NCBI GenBank assembly: GCA_022616515.1
Contig: JAKEEQ010000376.1
Location: 1 to 34,859 of the forward strand
DNA length: 34,859 nt
Reading direction: 5' to 3'
DNA from: Chloroflexota bacterium
GTDB taxonomy: Bacteria; Chloroflexota; Anaerolineae; Aggregatilineales; J027
The notes below the pieces were generated by a model. That model searched no databases. It was not told where the DNA came from and worked only from the letters and a program-made list of their open reading frames with translations. Below are positions 7,681-16,310 of this stretch, piece after piece (position 1 is the first letter of the stretch; every line of letters begins with the position of its first letter). Both the position numbers and the translations under genes were made by a program.

Positions 7681-9876
7681 TTATGTACTCTCTTCGCCAG
7701 TCAGTTCAGCAATCGATTCGGCGATTTCGTCACTAAAGGGGTAATCATAAAACTGCGTCCAGTAGGCCAGCCATTCATACGCTTCCAGTGCTTGCGCTCC
7801 ATTGCCCATTTGCTCCAGAATGCGGCCCAGCAAAAAGTAGGCTTCGGGAGATTGGCTTAAACGCAGGGCTTCATTGACGGATGATAGCATCGCTTCAATT
7901 TCTTCCTCGGTTGCAGCCTCGCCTATCGTCTGGAATTGGGCTTCGGCTCGATACAGAAGCGCCTGACCACGCTGTTCGCCGCTGAGTGTACCGATAACGC
8001 TGTCGGTCAGATTGTTGAGGACGGTTTCGAAATCACAGTCGATATTGCGGTTATACTGGCAGGTAATCGCCAGCAAGCGGGCCTGTGTCAGCACCGCATC
8101 GGGCCGTCCGGGCAGATCACGCAGGGCCTGTCCCACATTCTCCAGAACTGTTTCAAAGTCATCCAGTTGGAGGGCAATTTGTGTCTGGCGATCAACCCAT
8201 GTGGGATTGTTGGGGTCCAGTTCACGGAGCGTCGTCAGGTCATCCAGCGCGGCTCCCCAATTCTGCTGATCAATGTAAATCTGGCTGCGGAGGGCATAGG
8301 CTTGAATGACGGCATTCCTCGCCGACGGTGGCAGGTCATCTTCAGCAGCAATCACACGGTTGATCGATTCCAGAGCGCGGTCAGGATTACCTTCATTAAG
8401 CCGCGCCGTTGCCAGCAGAATATGACCTGCCGGATTTCCTGGATAGAACAGCAAATAATCTTCGGTATTCAGGGCCACTTCACCATAGCGTAGTAGCTGC
8501 TGGTCGCCGGTTTCCATACGGGCCAGCATCAGATAGGCTTCGGCCCGTTTGCGAAGGCCCTCCTCTGACGCCGGGTCAATTGTCAGAGCGCTTTCGATGT
8601 AGAGCAGTGCATCGTTTGGATTATTTCTCGCCAATTCAAGGTCAGCGCGGGCCAGATACAGATCTCGATTGTCGGGAAATTGTTCCAGACCCCTGTCCAA
8701 CAATTCTTCCGCAACATCAAATTGTTGCAGCGCAATTCGAACATCCGCCAGTGCATTAAATCCATCTGGTAAGAACTCCTGCTGTTCAGTGAGTGCGGTT
8801 TCACAGTGAGCTTCGGCTTCCAGCAGCAAACTGTTGTTGACCACTGTGCCATTGCTGACAGCCTGATCAAGTTTGACTTTACACAAACCCGTTTCAATCA
8901 TGGCGCGGCTCGTGCCCGATTGGCAACTCTCACCATCCCACTCCGTTTCAAGTGGCTGTTCAAGGAGATCGACAGCTTCATCGTGCTGGCGCTGCTCCAT
9001 GAGGCTCAGTGCTTCAAAGTAGTACAGCTCCCAGAAACAGTCTCGTGTAAATACTCCACGCTGATCGGCGGACATCTCGGCAACCTGACCATAATCGCCA
9101 CTGGCAAAGTGAAAAACGGCGGTTTCTACTGGCAGGCGAACACTGACGTCATAGCGCGGGACGGCGGGTGTTGGGGTCGTCTGGAAGACGTTGCCCTGTG
9201 GCAAGTTCTCAGCGACTCTGATTGGTGTGCGAGTAATTTCTGGTTCGGGAGTTGCGGTGTTGGCAACACCGGGCGTCGCGGTCGGTGTCAGCGTAGGTGT
9301 GGCACTTGGAGTTAATGTGGCAAGCGCAATGCGTTCATCTTCGTTAAGAACCGGAAATTCAATATCGAGGCTCAGAATGAGCAAAATGAAGCCCACCACA
9401 ATCAGGCTTGTTACCGCTGCCGCAGAAGCCAGAATGGTGCGTCGCAGTCTGGCCGCAGAGCCTTCCAGATAGCGTTTTTTCTCTTTATGAACCCACTCGA
9501 CATCAAGTGATGTGCGTGGCTGTGGCGAGTATGTGCGGATGAAGGTATCAATTTTGTCTTCAATTTGACTGAGTTTTTCCCCGGTGACAACTGGAACACC
9601 TGCGGCAGGCTTGGCGGCCTGCTGGGGTTGAATGCCGAGGGCGCTCAAGCCTTTGATTGCCAACTCATTCTGCGGATTAATTTCAAGGATTTGTTTCAGG
9701 CAAAAAATTCGTTCTTTATCATCGCGAGCCACGCTGCTCAGCCAGAGCCAGATACTCTCGTTATGTGGATCAAGTCGGACGGCCTGTTGTAATGCCTGCC
9801 GTGCCTCGTCTTTTTGACCAGCCTTGGCGGCTGAGATGCCCTGCTGCAATAATTGCTTTGCTCTATCCTGAGCCAT
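7681..9876 (-). CDS. Membrane-anchored tetratricopeptide-repeat protein
   Basis: 731 residues. A cytoplasmic N-terminal TPR block (about 1-85: AAKAGQKDEARQALQQAVRLDP, LKQILEINPQNELAIKGL) is followed by a spacer, one membrane segment at about 147-170 (RRTILASAAAVTSLIVVGFILLILSL) and a Thr/Pro linker (TLTPSATPTLTPTATPG). The large C-terminal part, about 240-725, would be extracytoplasmic and is filled with degenerate TPR units, for example DVAEELLDRGLEQFPDNRDLYLARADLELARN and GNPDRALESINRV. TPR domains on both sides of a membrane suggest a protein-interaction scaffold; the partners are unknown. Two other membrane proteins in this window have similar Thr/Pro linkers. Only a weak GAGAG precedes the ATG. 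Confidence 0.85.
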   Translation of the reverse strand: MAQDRAKQLLQQGISAAKAGQKDEARQALQQAVRLDPHNESIWLWLSSVARDDKERIFCLKQILEINPQNELAIKGLSALGIQPQQAAKPAAGVPVVTGEKLSQIEDKIDTFIRTYSPQPRTSLDVEWVHKEKKRYLEGSAARLRRTILASAAAVTSLIVVGFILLILSLDIEFPVLNEDERIALATLTPSATPTLTPTATPGVANTATPEPEITRTPIRVAENLPQGNVFQTTPTPAVPRYDVSVRLPVETAVFHFASGDYGQVAEMSADQRGVFTRDCFWELYYFEALSLMEQRQHDEAVDLLEQPLETEWDGESCQSGTSRAMIETGLCKVKLDQAVSNGTVVNNSLLLEAEAHCETALTEQQEFLPDGFNALADVRIALQQFDVAEELLDRGLEQFPDNRDLYLARADLELARNNPNDALLYIESALTIDPASEEGLRKRAEAYLMLARMETGDQQLLRYGEVALNTEDYLLFYPGNPAGHILLATARLNEGNPDRALESINRVIAAEDDLPPSARNAVIQAYALRSQIYIDQQNWGAALDDLTTLRELDPNNPTWVDRQTQIALQLDDFETVLENVGQALRDLPGRPDAVLTQARLLAITCQYNRNIDCDFETVLNNLTDSVIGTLSGEQRGQALLYRAEAQFQTIGEAATEEEIEAMLSSVNEALRLSQSPEAYFLLGRILEQMGNGAQALEAYEWLAYWTQFYDYPFSDEIAESIAELTGEEST

Positions 9877-9941
9877 ATGATAACACTCTCAATAAGCGCT
9901 CCAATACTATGGGAATAGTCTATATCTGAATGGCGCTTAAA

Positions 9942-9975
9942 GCAAAAATTAAGGCCACCCCGTCAGAGGTGACCT
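9942..9975 (-). terminator. Rho-independent terminator after the SH3-like membrane protein
   Basis: On the minus strand an 8-bp stem AGGTCACC/GGTGGCCT (one G-U pair) with an 8-base loop is followed by TTAATTTTTGC. It lies about 15 bases past the stop at 9990 and ahead of the TPR gene, so the sigma/anti-sigma unit and the TPR gene are likely separate transcripts. Confidence 0.75.
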
Positions 9976-9989
9976 CCATAAAATAGCGC

Positions 9990-11234
9990 TTATTGGTTAG
10001 CCGGTGCTTCTACTGTCGGGGGGACTGCGGTTGGAGGTTCTTCGCCCGGTTGCGAGTGTGGATAAATCCACTGTTCAATCACGATGAACTTATCCTTATC
10101 ATCCAGAGAAATCCAACCTGCATATCCGTTATCCAGCCCTACGACAAGCCAGTTTCCTGCAAAATTCTGACCGAGAACTTCAACGGTGTCGCCTGCTTCC
10201 AGTAGCCGGAGCACTTCTGACTCTGCATTATCTCTGGCATAGATGGACAATTCTTCCGTTGTCTCAACAATGCGTGGTAGTCCTCCTACCGCGTTTATGA
10301 CATTGCCCGGTGCGGCGATTGGACTGGCGGGAATGGGGGGCTTATTCTCCCCGGTGGCTGGCATGGGAGGAATATCCTGACCACATGCCAGGATGGTATA
10401 ATCATCCTCACTCAGGGTCGCGAAGTGTATCCAGCCGACCACGCCATCTTCCCAGACAACCACGATCCAGTCGCCTTCTCGATTGGCACCCGGCACATTG
10501 ATCATGCTTCTGATTTCCGCCGTGCCGAGGACTTCGGAAGTTTCGTCATTAAGGGCATATACCTCGACAGGTACATGGAAGGTAATCAGGCGTAGAAAGT
10601 GGACATCACAAGCTTCCCCAAGCTCCGCTTCCACTATCACATTAGGCAACTCAGTGCAGACCTGGATGGTATAGTCACTCTCACTCAGAGCACCGAAGTC
10701 TATCCAGCCTAACCTGCCTTCGTCTCCCGAGATAAGCGCAATCCAATCGCCTCTGGCACCTAATACCTCGATACTGCTGCCAGCGTCAAAGGTACCAAGA
10801 ACTTCCGACGTTTCATCACTTTCGGCATATACCTCAACAGGTACATGCAAGTCAATCTGGCGTAGATGGTCAGGTTCGCAACTGTTCCCCTCGAATGGTG
10901 TGGGCGTCGCAGAACCACGTTGTTGAGAAGCACCGCCATTTAAGGGGGATCCATCGGGTAGATTGAAAAGCATCAGCGTACCACCGATTATCAAGAACGT
11001 CAGTGCTGCTGCCAGAATGGCTGGAAACTTGCGGAATGAAATGATGTTACCAGTATGAACTGCTTGCATGTTGTTAAACCTTTCGTTGTTGGATTGAAGT
11101 TGTGCCAGCAGGCGTTTTCCCAATTCACCTTGATGAGTTGTGCTGCCAACCGGACGCGTACTATTCAATTGGTCTATGATGTCGTCACCGGTCGTTTGAC
11201 GGCTTTTGATAATGTAATCCAGATTATCATGCAT
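9990..11234 (-). CDS. Putative anti-sigma factor with extracytoplasmic SH3-like repeats
   Basis: 414 residues. About 70 cytoplasmic residues are followed by one membrane segment at about 71-91 (PAILAAALTFLIIGGTLMLF) and an outside region with three SH3b-like modules. Modules one and two are tandem copies (HVPVEVYAESDETSEVLGTFD and HVPVEVYALNDETSEVLGTAE, each with a GWI-F-LSE-DYTI end). The third is more diverged (LSIYARDNAESEVLRLLEAGD...GYAGWI). A Pro-rich tail ends the protein. The track start at 11264 is replaced by the ATG at 11234, which has GGAGG 8 bases upstream and overlaps the sigma gene by ATGCATGA. No zinc anti-sigma motif (HxxxCxxC) is seen, so the anti-sigma role rests on gene order and topology. 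Confidence 0.75.
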   Translation of the reverse strand: MHDNLDYIIKSRQTTGDDIIDQLNSTRPVGSTTHQGELGKRLLAQLQSNNERFNNMQAVHTGNIISFRKFPAILAAALTFLIIGGTLMLFNLPDGSPLNGGASQQRGSATPTPFEGNSCEPDHLRQIDLHVPVEVYAESDETSEVLGTFDAGSSIEVLGARGDWIALISGDEGRLGWIDFGALSESDYTIQVCTELPNVIVEAELGEACDVHFLRLITFHVPVEVYALNDETSEVLGTAEIRSMINVPGANREGDWIVVVWEDGVVGWIHFATLSEDDYTILACGQDIPPMPATGENKPPIPASPIAAPGNVINAVGGLPRIVETTEELSIYARDNAESEVLRLLEAGDTVEVLGQNFAGNWLVVGLDNGYAGWISLDDKDKFIVIEQWIYPHSQPGEEPPTAVPPTVEAPANQ

Positions 11235-11781
11235 GGATGTATCCTCCCTGTCTTGCCATTTCACGGAGGTCGTTCAGGGCGCGGCTGAGATGCGCAGCAA
11301 CCGTTCGCTCATCAAGGCCGAGAATGTCTGCGATTTCGATGTTGCGCAGTTCCCCGAAAAACTTGAGTTGAACGATTTCCTGACGGCGCGGTGAAAGCTG
11401 TTCGATGAGCTGGCGCAGATAGATAAACTGCTCTTTCTTCTGAACCATGAGTTCCACCGGAAAATTATCACTTTCAATCTCCGGGGTTACATCAAGGGGG
11501 ACATTTTCGCTGGCATGCCGGTTGCGATTGTAGAAGCGATTAACTTCATTGGACGCAATTCGAAACAGCCATGCGGAAAACGAACCCTCGCCGCGATGCT
11601 CAAATCGGTGCAGCTTCGTGATAACGCGCATAAATACCTCAGACACAATATCCTCCGCATCATCCGCTCGTCCTACCCGGTATGCCACATAGGCGTATAC
11701 ACGCGGGTAGAAGTGGTGGTAAATTGGAATAAACGCCTGCGGGTCAAGGCGTGCTTTATCTAGAAGTTCTGGTATATTCAC
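11227..11781 (-). CDS. ECF-type RNA polymerase sigma factor
   Basis: Sigma-70 family, extracytoplasmic function type. Region 2 reads YPRVYAYVAYRVGRADDAEDIVSEVFMRVITKL, with SAWLFRIASNEVNRFYNR following. Region 4 is LSPRRQEIVQLKFFGELRNIEIADILGLDERTVAAHLSRALNDLR, a complete helix-turn-helix. The track ORF runs to 11961, but the first 60 residues do not look like protein of this family. The GTG at 11781 (VNIPELLDKAR) is chosen, although GGAGG at 11798-11794 is rather far (12 bases), so an ATT at 11787 cannot be excluded. The 8-bp overlap with the following membrane protein implies stoichiometric coupling, as in sigma/anti-sigma pairs. Confidence 0.9.
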   Translation of the reverse strand: MNIPELLDKARLDPQAFIPIYHHFYPRVYAYVAYRVGRADDAEDIVSEVFMRVITKLHRFEHRGEGSFSAWLFRIASNEVNRFYNRNRHASENVPLDVTPEIESDNFPVELMVQKKEQFIYLRQLIEQLSPRRQEIVQLKFFGELRNIEIADILGLDERTVAAHLSRALNDLREMARQGGYIHA

Positions 11782-11897
11782 GTGAATGTTGAACCTCCCT
11801 TCCTGAAATAAAACCGGAGGTCGGACGAAAATACTGCACCTATTCTGAAAATCATACGTATCTATATTATGCTGACAAGAAAAACCGAGGAAGTCAC

Positions 11898-12620
11898 ATG
11901 CAAGATTTATTTCAGGGCTGCCTGTCCCGTATCGGATTTGTGGTGGTGATAATCGGAGCACTCATTTGTGGAGCCGTGTTTACGATAGGAACCATCAATA
12001 ACGGGTTTCAAGATACGCTCAACGCATTCTATAACGCGCCGCGCGATGCTTTCTGTTCAATTATTCCAGTCTGTGATACTCAGTCGTTTGATACGGAACT
12101 CGTTGATGAGCAGATTCTGTGGACGAAAATCAGTGAGCGGACAGTGCTGGATCTCGGTAAATTTGAACGGCGCGGCGACTGGCACGCCGAGCGTACGACG
12201 CTGGTCGTGACTCACACCAAAAACATGCGGGGCACGGTTAATATCACGATGGGAATGGACCTCAGCGCCATTGACCCGGAGGATATTGTCGTTAATCAGG
12301 AGGAATTGAGTATCACCATTACGCTGCCACCTATTCAACCAGTCGAGTGTTTTGTCAACGAAGTAGAGTATTATGGCGGGTTCTGCATTGAAGTGTGCGA
12401 TGAGCTGGAGAACGACTTACTGCGCCTGGCAATCGAGCGTTCCCTCAACAGTGACGAATTTGATCAGGCGCTGGTGAGTGCGGATGCGAATGCGAAGGTC
12501 GAGTTGGCAACAATCCTTGATATTGGCAACATTACGGACATTGACTATACCTTACGATTTCTGGAAAGCACCGAAGAACTGCCTGCTATACCTGCTACTA
12601 CTTGCCCGGAGCGAGATTAA
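11898..12620 (+). CDS. DUF4230 family membrane-anchored protein
   Basis: 240 residues. One N-terminal membrane segment at about 12-32 (IGFVVVIIGALICGAVFTIGTI) is followed by an extracytoplasmic domain. The pattern (RGTVNITMGMDLSAIDPEDIVVNQEELSITITLPPIQ) matches DUF4230, a family of unknown function found in many envelope proteins. Four Cys residues in the middle (SIIPVC, VECF, GGFCIEVC) could form disulfides. GAGGAAG sits ahead of the ATG. It is divergent from the ECF sigma gene, with a TATTAT box around 11865, so shared regulation is possible. The stop TAA overlaps the next ATG by one base. Confidence 0.8.
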   Translation: MQDLFQGCLSRIGFVVVIIGALICGAVFTIGTINNGFQDTLNAFYNAPRDAFCSIIPVCDTQSFDTELVDEQILWTKISERTVLDLGKFERRGDWHAERTTLVVTHTKNMRGTVNITMGMDLSAIDPEDIVVNQEELSITITLPPIQPVECFVNEVEYYGGFCIEVCDELENDLLRLAIERSLNSDEFDQALVSADANAKVELATILDIGNITDIDYTLRFLESTEELPAIPATTCPERD

Positions 12621-13399
12621 TGCCACATTCAGGACAAACGGGTGTTTATTTTCCTGCTGCCAATGGCAGCCGTTTGCTGGGGACGCTGTTCATGGCGCAG
12701 GGAGACGATCCAAAACCAACCGCCATTTTGCTGCATGGCCTGCCGGGTATTGAGAAAAATGTCGATGTTGCCTTGAACTTGCGCAAAAATGGCTGGAACA
12801 GCCTGCTCTTTCATTATCAGGGCTGTTGGGGCAGCGGCGGCGATTATACATTTAAGGGACTGCCGGACGATACACGGTCAGCACTGGACTATTTAGCATC
12901 AGGCAAGCATGAGCAAGTCGATCCTGACAAAATTGTCCTTGTCGGGCACAGCATGGGTGGCTGGACCGCTGTATTGGCCGCCGTCAATGAGCCGCGCGTC
13001 AAGGGCGTTGCCATTATCGGCGCGGTGTGTGAACCTGCTCAATCGTATTTTTCGGATGAGGAAATTGAGGCGGAATTTACGCCGTGGCTGCACGGCATGA
13101 CCATCGCCCAATTTCAGGAGCAGTGGTCCGCGTTGCAGGAAGATTACGCTCCGACGCAACAGGTTCGTAAGTTAACGCAGCCGCTGCTGGTGATTCACGC
13201 CGAACAGGATCAGGTGGTGTGGGTGGGTCAGGCCCGCAGCCTGATGAAAAATGCGCCGCTAGACACAGTTTATCATGAACACCCGCAGGCCAATCACTCG
13301 TTTACCTGGCATCGCCGCTGGTTGTGGGTAACGCTGTGGGAGTGGCTGAAAGAACTCGATATTGCTCAAACACTACCGCAGGATGAATCCTCCGGCTAG
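12620..13399 (+). CDS. Alpha/beta hydrolase
   Basis: 259 residues, cytoplasmic, no signal. It has an oxyanion-hole HGLPG near residue 44, the nucleophile elbow GHSMGGW, a probable acid in HAEQDQVVW and the catalytic His in HPQANHSF, the full serine-hydrolase triad in the right order. The family (dipeptidyl-peptidase/BAAT-like or serine aminopeptidase S33) covers esterases and peptidases, so the substrate is open. The ATG at 12620 is preferred to the track start at 12602 because it follows GGAG at 12608 and overlaps the DUF4230 stop as TAATG, suggesting co-translation with that membrane protein. Confidence 0.88.
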   Translation: MPHSGQTGVYFPAANGSRLLGTLFMAQGDDPKPTAILLHGLPGIEKNVDVALNLRKNGWNSLLFHYQGCWGSGGDYTFKGLPDDTRSALDYLASGKHEQVDPDKIVLVGHSMGGWTAVLAAVNEPRVKGVAIIGAVCEPAQSYFSDEEIEAEFTPWLHGMTIAQFQEQWSALQEDYAPTQQVRKLTQPLLVIHAEQDQVVWVGQARSLMKNAPLDTVYHEHPQANHSFTWHRRWLWVTLWEWLKELDIAQTLPQDESSG

Positions 13400-13462
13400 C
13401 GAAGGCATGTTCAAGAATCCCTTATACAACTTGCCGAAATAATCGGGGATAAATACGGTAAC

Positions 13463-13527
13463 GGACAGCATGTATGCTGTCCCTACGGGAATCGTGGGTG
13501 ATCGTAGGGACGCCATACATGGCGTCC
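13463..13527. repeat. REPIN-like inverted pair of REP palindromes
   Basis: Two short hairpins face each other between convergent genes: GGACAGCAT-gt-ATGCTGTCC at 13463-13482 and GGACGCCAT-ac-ATGGCGTCC at 13508-13527. Each has the GTAG tetranucleotide and a G on its inner side (CTAC after the first, GTAG before the second), as in REP sequences. GTCCCTACG/CGTAGGGAC forms a third, central inverted repeat. The two copies differ at two stem positions with matching changes in the other arm. No RAYT transposase is in the window. Confidence 0.75.
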
Positions 13528-13562
13528 GCCAGCTTACCATACCCGACCGTCAAATTTTACCC

Positions 13563-15026
13563 TTACCCACGCTGCACGGCCTGATAGATGTTCCAGTAGG
13601 CGAACAATGTAAATGAGATGGCGTACACGACCATGTACGGCGTCAGTGCCGGTAGATTTTCGAGCGCAAAATAGACACCCAGTAAGGCATAAAGCGCCAA
13701 CCCGAATTCACCGAGCGTCACAATATCAATGTCGAGCGCATAGTTACTGCTGCCCCACGTTTGCCCCTGCCCGGTCAGGCGAAATTTGGGCGTTCGCTTA
13801 AATTCTCGTTCGACGCCGGGCTTATGAAATGCCTTGAATACGGCTATCGTGTTGCTCAACACAATGGCTGCGCCCACCACAAACTGCACCGGAAAAAACG
13901 CCAGACGCCGCGTCCAGTCACGGTAAAGTTCGGCCTGAGCGAGTGCCATTAACAAGGGCGGAATGATACTGAAAACACCGATGATGCGCAGGTCGGGTAT
14001 TTTGGTGAACATATCGCCCCATAACAGCGGCGGTGTCAGTAAAAACGTCAGTAAAATAAACGGCTGGACAAGGTACTGCGAGAGGTGCATCAACCCCATA
14101 AATTTCTTGGGCAAATTGAAGCGGTTGGTCCGCAGGAGCGGGACCGCATGTTTTATCAGGCATTCGGTTGAGCCGGTTGCCCAGCGCGACTGCTGCATTT
14201 TATAAGCGGCGACCTGCGGCGGGAGTTCTCCCGGCACAGGGACGTCAACCAGATACAGGAAGTCCCAGCCCTTCATCAGGGCACGATAGGACAGATCAAG
14301 GTCTTCGGTCAATGTGGATGACGACCAGCCGCCAGCATTTTCAATAGCATCCGCCCGCCAGATGCCCCCCGTGCCATTCATCGACATTGGCAAGCGGCCC
14401 CGGTTGCGGGCGACCTGTTCAATGGCGAAGTGGGCGTCAATCGACAGTGCCTGAGCACGAGTCAGCCAGTTGTAATCGAGATTGAGGTGGTCCCAGCGTG
14501 TTTGTATCAGGGCTAGTCGATCATTCCGCATGAAATAAGGCATAGTTCGCCGCAAGAAATCCTTAGCGGGAACAAAATCGGCATCAAAAATGGCGATAAA
14601 ATCTGTTTCTACCAGCGTCAAGCCATAGGCCAGTGCTCCCGCTTTGTAACCTTTGCGATCCAGACGGCGAACATGGCTGATGTTGGTGATGCCCTCCCCG
14701 GCCAGGTCGTTAATCTTGTCCTGCACCACCTGAACGGTTTCATCCGTTGAGTCATCTAGAATCTGGATATGAAATTTATCTCGCGGGTAGTCGAGTTTTG
14801 CGCAGGCTTCCACAAGGCGGTCAATCACATGCGCTTCATTGTAAATCGGCAGTTGAATAGTGACTGAGGGCAAATCTTCATCAGAAACCTGCGGTAGTTC
14901 TGGTTTTTTGTGCCGGGTGAACATATAGATGACCAGCAGCACACCAAAACTGCTGACGAATATCGTCAGAAAAACAACCGTGCCAACATAAATGCCAGCC
15001 AGCAGGTTAAGCAGCGTATCGACCAC
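13563..15026 (-). CDS. Membrane-bound processive family-2 glycosyltransferase
   Basis: 487 residues, of the cellulose/mannan-synthase-like GT2 type. One N-terminal membrane segment (about 5-35) is followed by a cytoplasmic GT-A domain with VTIQLPIYNEAHVIDRL, DDSTDET, the metal-binding DADF, the catalytic TED in LTEDLDLSYR, and the processive-synthase QxxRW motif as QQSRW. About four or five membrane segments follow (FILLTFLLTPPLLW, GVFSIIPPLLMALA, VQFVVGAAIVLSNTIAVF and two near the end). It likely polymerises and exports a beta-linked polysaccharide; the sugar is unknown, and there is no PilZ domain. Starts at GTG with GGAGG four bases upstream. No partner synthesis genes are adjacent. Confidence 0.9.
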   Translation of the reverse strand: MVDTLLNLLAGIYVGTVVFLTIFVSSFGVLLVIYMFTRHKKPELPQVSDEDLPSVTIQLPIYNEAHVIDRLVEACAKLDYPRDKFHIQILDDSTDETVQVVQDKINDLAGEGITNISHVRRLDRKGYKAGALAYGLTLVETDFIAIFDADFVPAKDFLRRTMPYFMRNDRLALIQTRWDHLNLDYNWLTRAQALSIDAHFAIEQVARNRGRLPMSMNGTGGIWRADAIENAGGWSSSTLTEDLDLSYRALMKGWDFLYLVDVPVPGELPPQVAAYKMQQSRWATGSTECLIKHAVPLLRTNRFNLPKKFMGLMHLSQYLVQPFILLTFLLTPPLLWGDMFTKIPDLRIIGVFSIIPPLLMALAQAELYRDWTRRLAFFPVQFVVGAAIVLSNTIAVFKAFHKPGVEREFKRTPKFRLTGQGQTWGSSNYALDIDIVTLGEFGLALYALLGVYFALENLPALTPYMVVYAISFTLFAYWNIYQAVQRG

Positions 15027-15083
15027 AATGCCTCCAAAATCTACCGATGATGCGACAGGCTAGAATTGCACACGCCCCCGCGT

Positions 15084-15114
15084 TTGGCAAGGGTCACTCA
15101 GGTGGTGATACAAT
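15084..15114 (+). promoter_or_regulatory. Possible promoter of the two-TM extracytoplasmic protein
   Basis: TTGGCA at 15084-15089 and TACAAT at 15109-15114 with 19-bp spacing. The -10 is preceded by TGA, giving an extended -10 form. It lies about 40 bases ahead of the start and upstream of the GGAGA ribosome site. Confidence 0.4.
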
Positions 15115-15152
15115 GAAACTGATTAAATCGAAAAACAGGAGAGAATACATCT

Positions 15153-16229
15153 ATGCGATGTCTATTCCGTTTATTTTTATCACTGTTTGGAATTGTATTC
15201 CTGGCAGTGGGCGGTTTTATGCTCTTCACCGTCTTCATTGACACGCCAGATGAAGTCACCGCAACGCTGGGAGCTTTGACAACACTTGAGCGAGCCGCAT
15301 CTGAAGAAGAACTAAATGTTTTCGTTGACGGTCAGACCGCCGGGTCAAATTCGTTTGGTGGAGCCGAACTGGATGAAGGTGACATCAACGAGGTTATTGC
15401 GGAGCGCCCAACCACCACTGAGGGACGACCTCAAGTCGACCCGAATGAGATTCGTGAGCAGGCCAACAGCGTGATTTCACCTGAGGCAGTCACCAATACC
15501 GAGGTCTTGAGCAATCCGGTGCTCTCCAATGAACCAATCAATGCGGCAACCAACGTTGTGGTGGAAGAGGTTGCCGGGACCGAGGAAATAGAAGCACCCA
15601 GCGGAACCGGCGGTGGCACAGCTAACTTTGCGACTGAACAGCGCGTGGCTGAACTGGAATGGCCGGAAAAATTCCGCGACGGTGAAAGTGGCTCAATTCG
15701 ATTAACCCTCCGTGCACTGGAAGAAGGCGGGCTGGTCGCCGAAGCCGAAATTGATGAGAATACCATCCTTGCAACCCCCATTATCCTGACAGATCGCTAT
15801 GACACACATGACGCTTTCATCACGGCCCGCATCAGTGCCCCGGATTTCGAAATTGAAGGGAACAGCTCCGCACAGCAGCAAATGTTTGAGGGCGAAAGAG
15901 TCGAATGGCGCTGGACACTGACTCCGAATGATACAGGAAGCTTTGTGATCACCGTCGGCACTGAGGTTATCTGGCAGCCCAAAGACCCCGGTACCGGTGT
16001 AACGATTGGCCCACTGCCGGTGTGGGGACAGTCTGTTCAGAGCGACGTTGATCAAGTCTTTGGCCTTATATCCATTCCACAGGCCAGCATTGCCGGAACA
16101 ATCATTGCCGTTATCGGCGCACTGCTTGAACTACCGTTCTTTGCCGAACTTGGTTCCGCGTTCCTTGAGCGAATGGTGGACCGCATTCGCAACGGCGACA
16201 AGTCTGGCAATCGCAGCCGTCGTGCTTAA
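15153..16229 (+). CDS. Two-TM extracytoplasmic protein of unknown function
   Basis: Not recognised. 358 residues. An N-terminal hydrophobic segment (about 5-30, LFLSLFGIVFLAVGGFMLFTVFI) looks like an uncleaved anchor. Residues about 35-155 are low-complexity, rich in Glu, Thr, Asn and Ala. Residues about 165-290 form a likely beta-sandwich (ELEWPEKFRDGESGSIRLTLRALEEGG ... VEWRWTLTPNDTGSFVITVGTEVIW). A second hydrophobic segment near 310-330 (ASIAGTIIAVIGALLELPFF) precedes a basic cytoplasmic tail. GGAGA lies 10 bases upstream of the ATG. It is divergent from the glycosyltransferase, so a role in the same envelope process is possible but unproven. Confidence 0.7.
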   Translation: MRCLFRLFLSLFGIVFLAVGGFMLFTVFIDTPDEVTATLGALTTLERAASEEELNVFVDGQTAGSNSFGGAELDEGDINEVIAERPTTTEGRPQVDPNEIREQANSVISPEAVTNTEVLSNPVLSNEPINAATNVVVEEVAGTEEIEAPSGTGGGTANFATEQRVAELEWPEKFRDGESGSIRLTLRALEEGGLVAEAEIDENTILATPIILTDRYDTHDAFITARISAPDFEIEGNSSAQQQMFEGERVEWRWTLTPNDTGSFVITVGTEVIWQPKDPGTGVTIGPLPVWGQSVQSDVDQVFGLISIPQASIAGTIIAVIGALLELPFFAELGSAFLERMVDRIRNGDKSGNRSRRA

Positions 16230-16245
16230 GTGTAATCTTTCCTAT

Positions 16246-16265
16246 GGGGCGGGCGAGGTCGCCCC
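16246..16265. repeat. GC-rich hairpin after the two-TM protein
   Basis: GGGGCG/CGCCCC pairs around GGCGAGGT, or alternatively GGGCGA/TCGCCC with a two-base loop. No T-run follows, so it is a weak terminator candidate or a short dispersed palindrome. Confidence 0.4.
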
Positions 16266-16310
16266 TCTTGACTCTACTCATGCAGCCCACTTTGCAATGA
16301 AGGGGTGAAA

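Noticed and set aside
7936-9315. + strand ORFs of 185 and 169 aa
   Set aside because: Antisense to the TPR protein, with no recognisable motifs.
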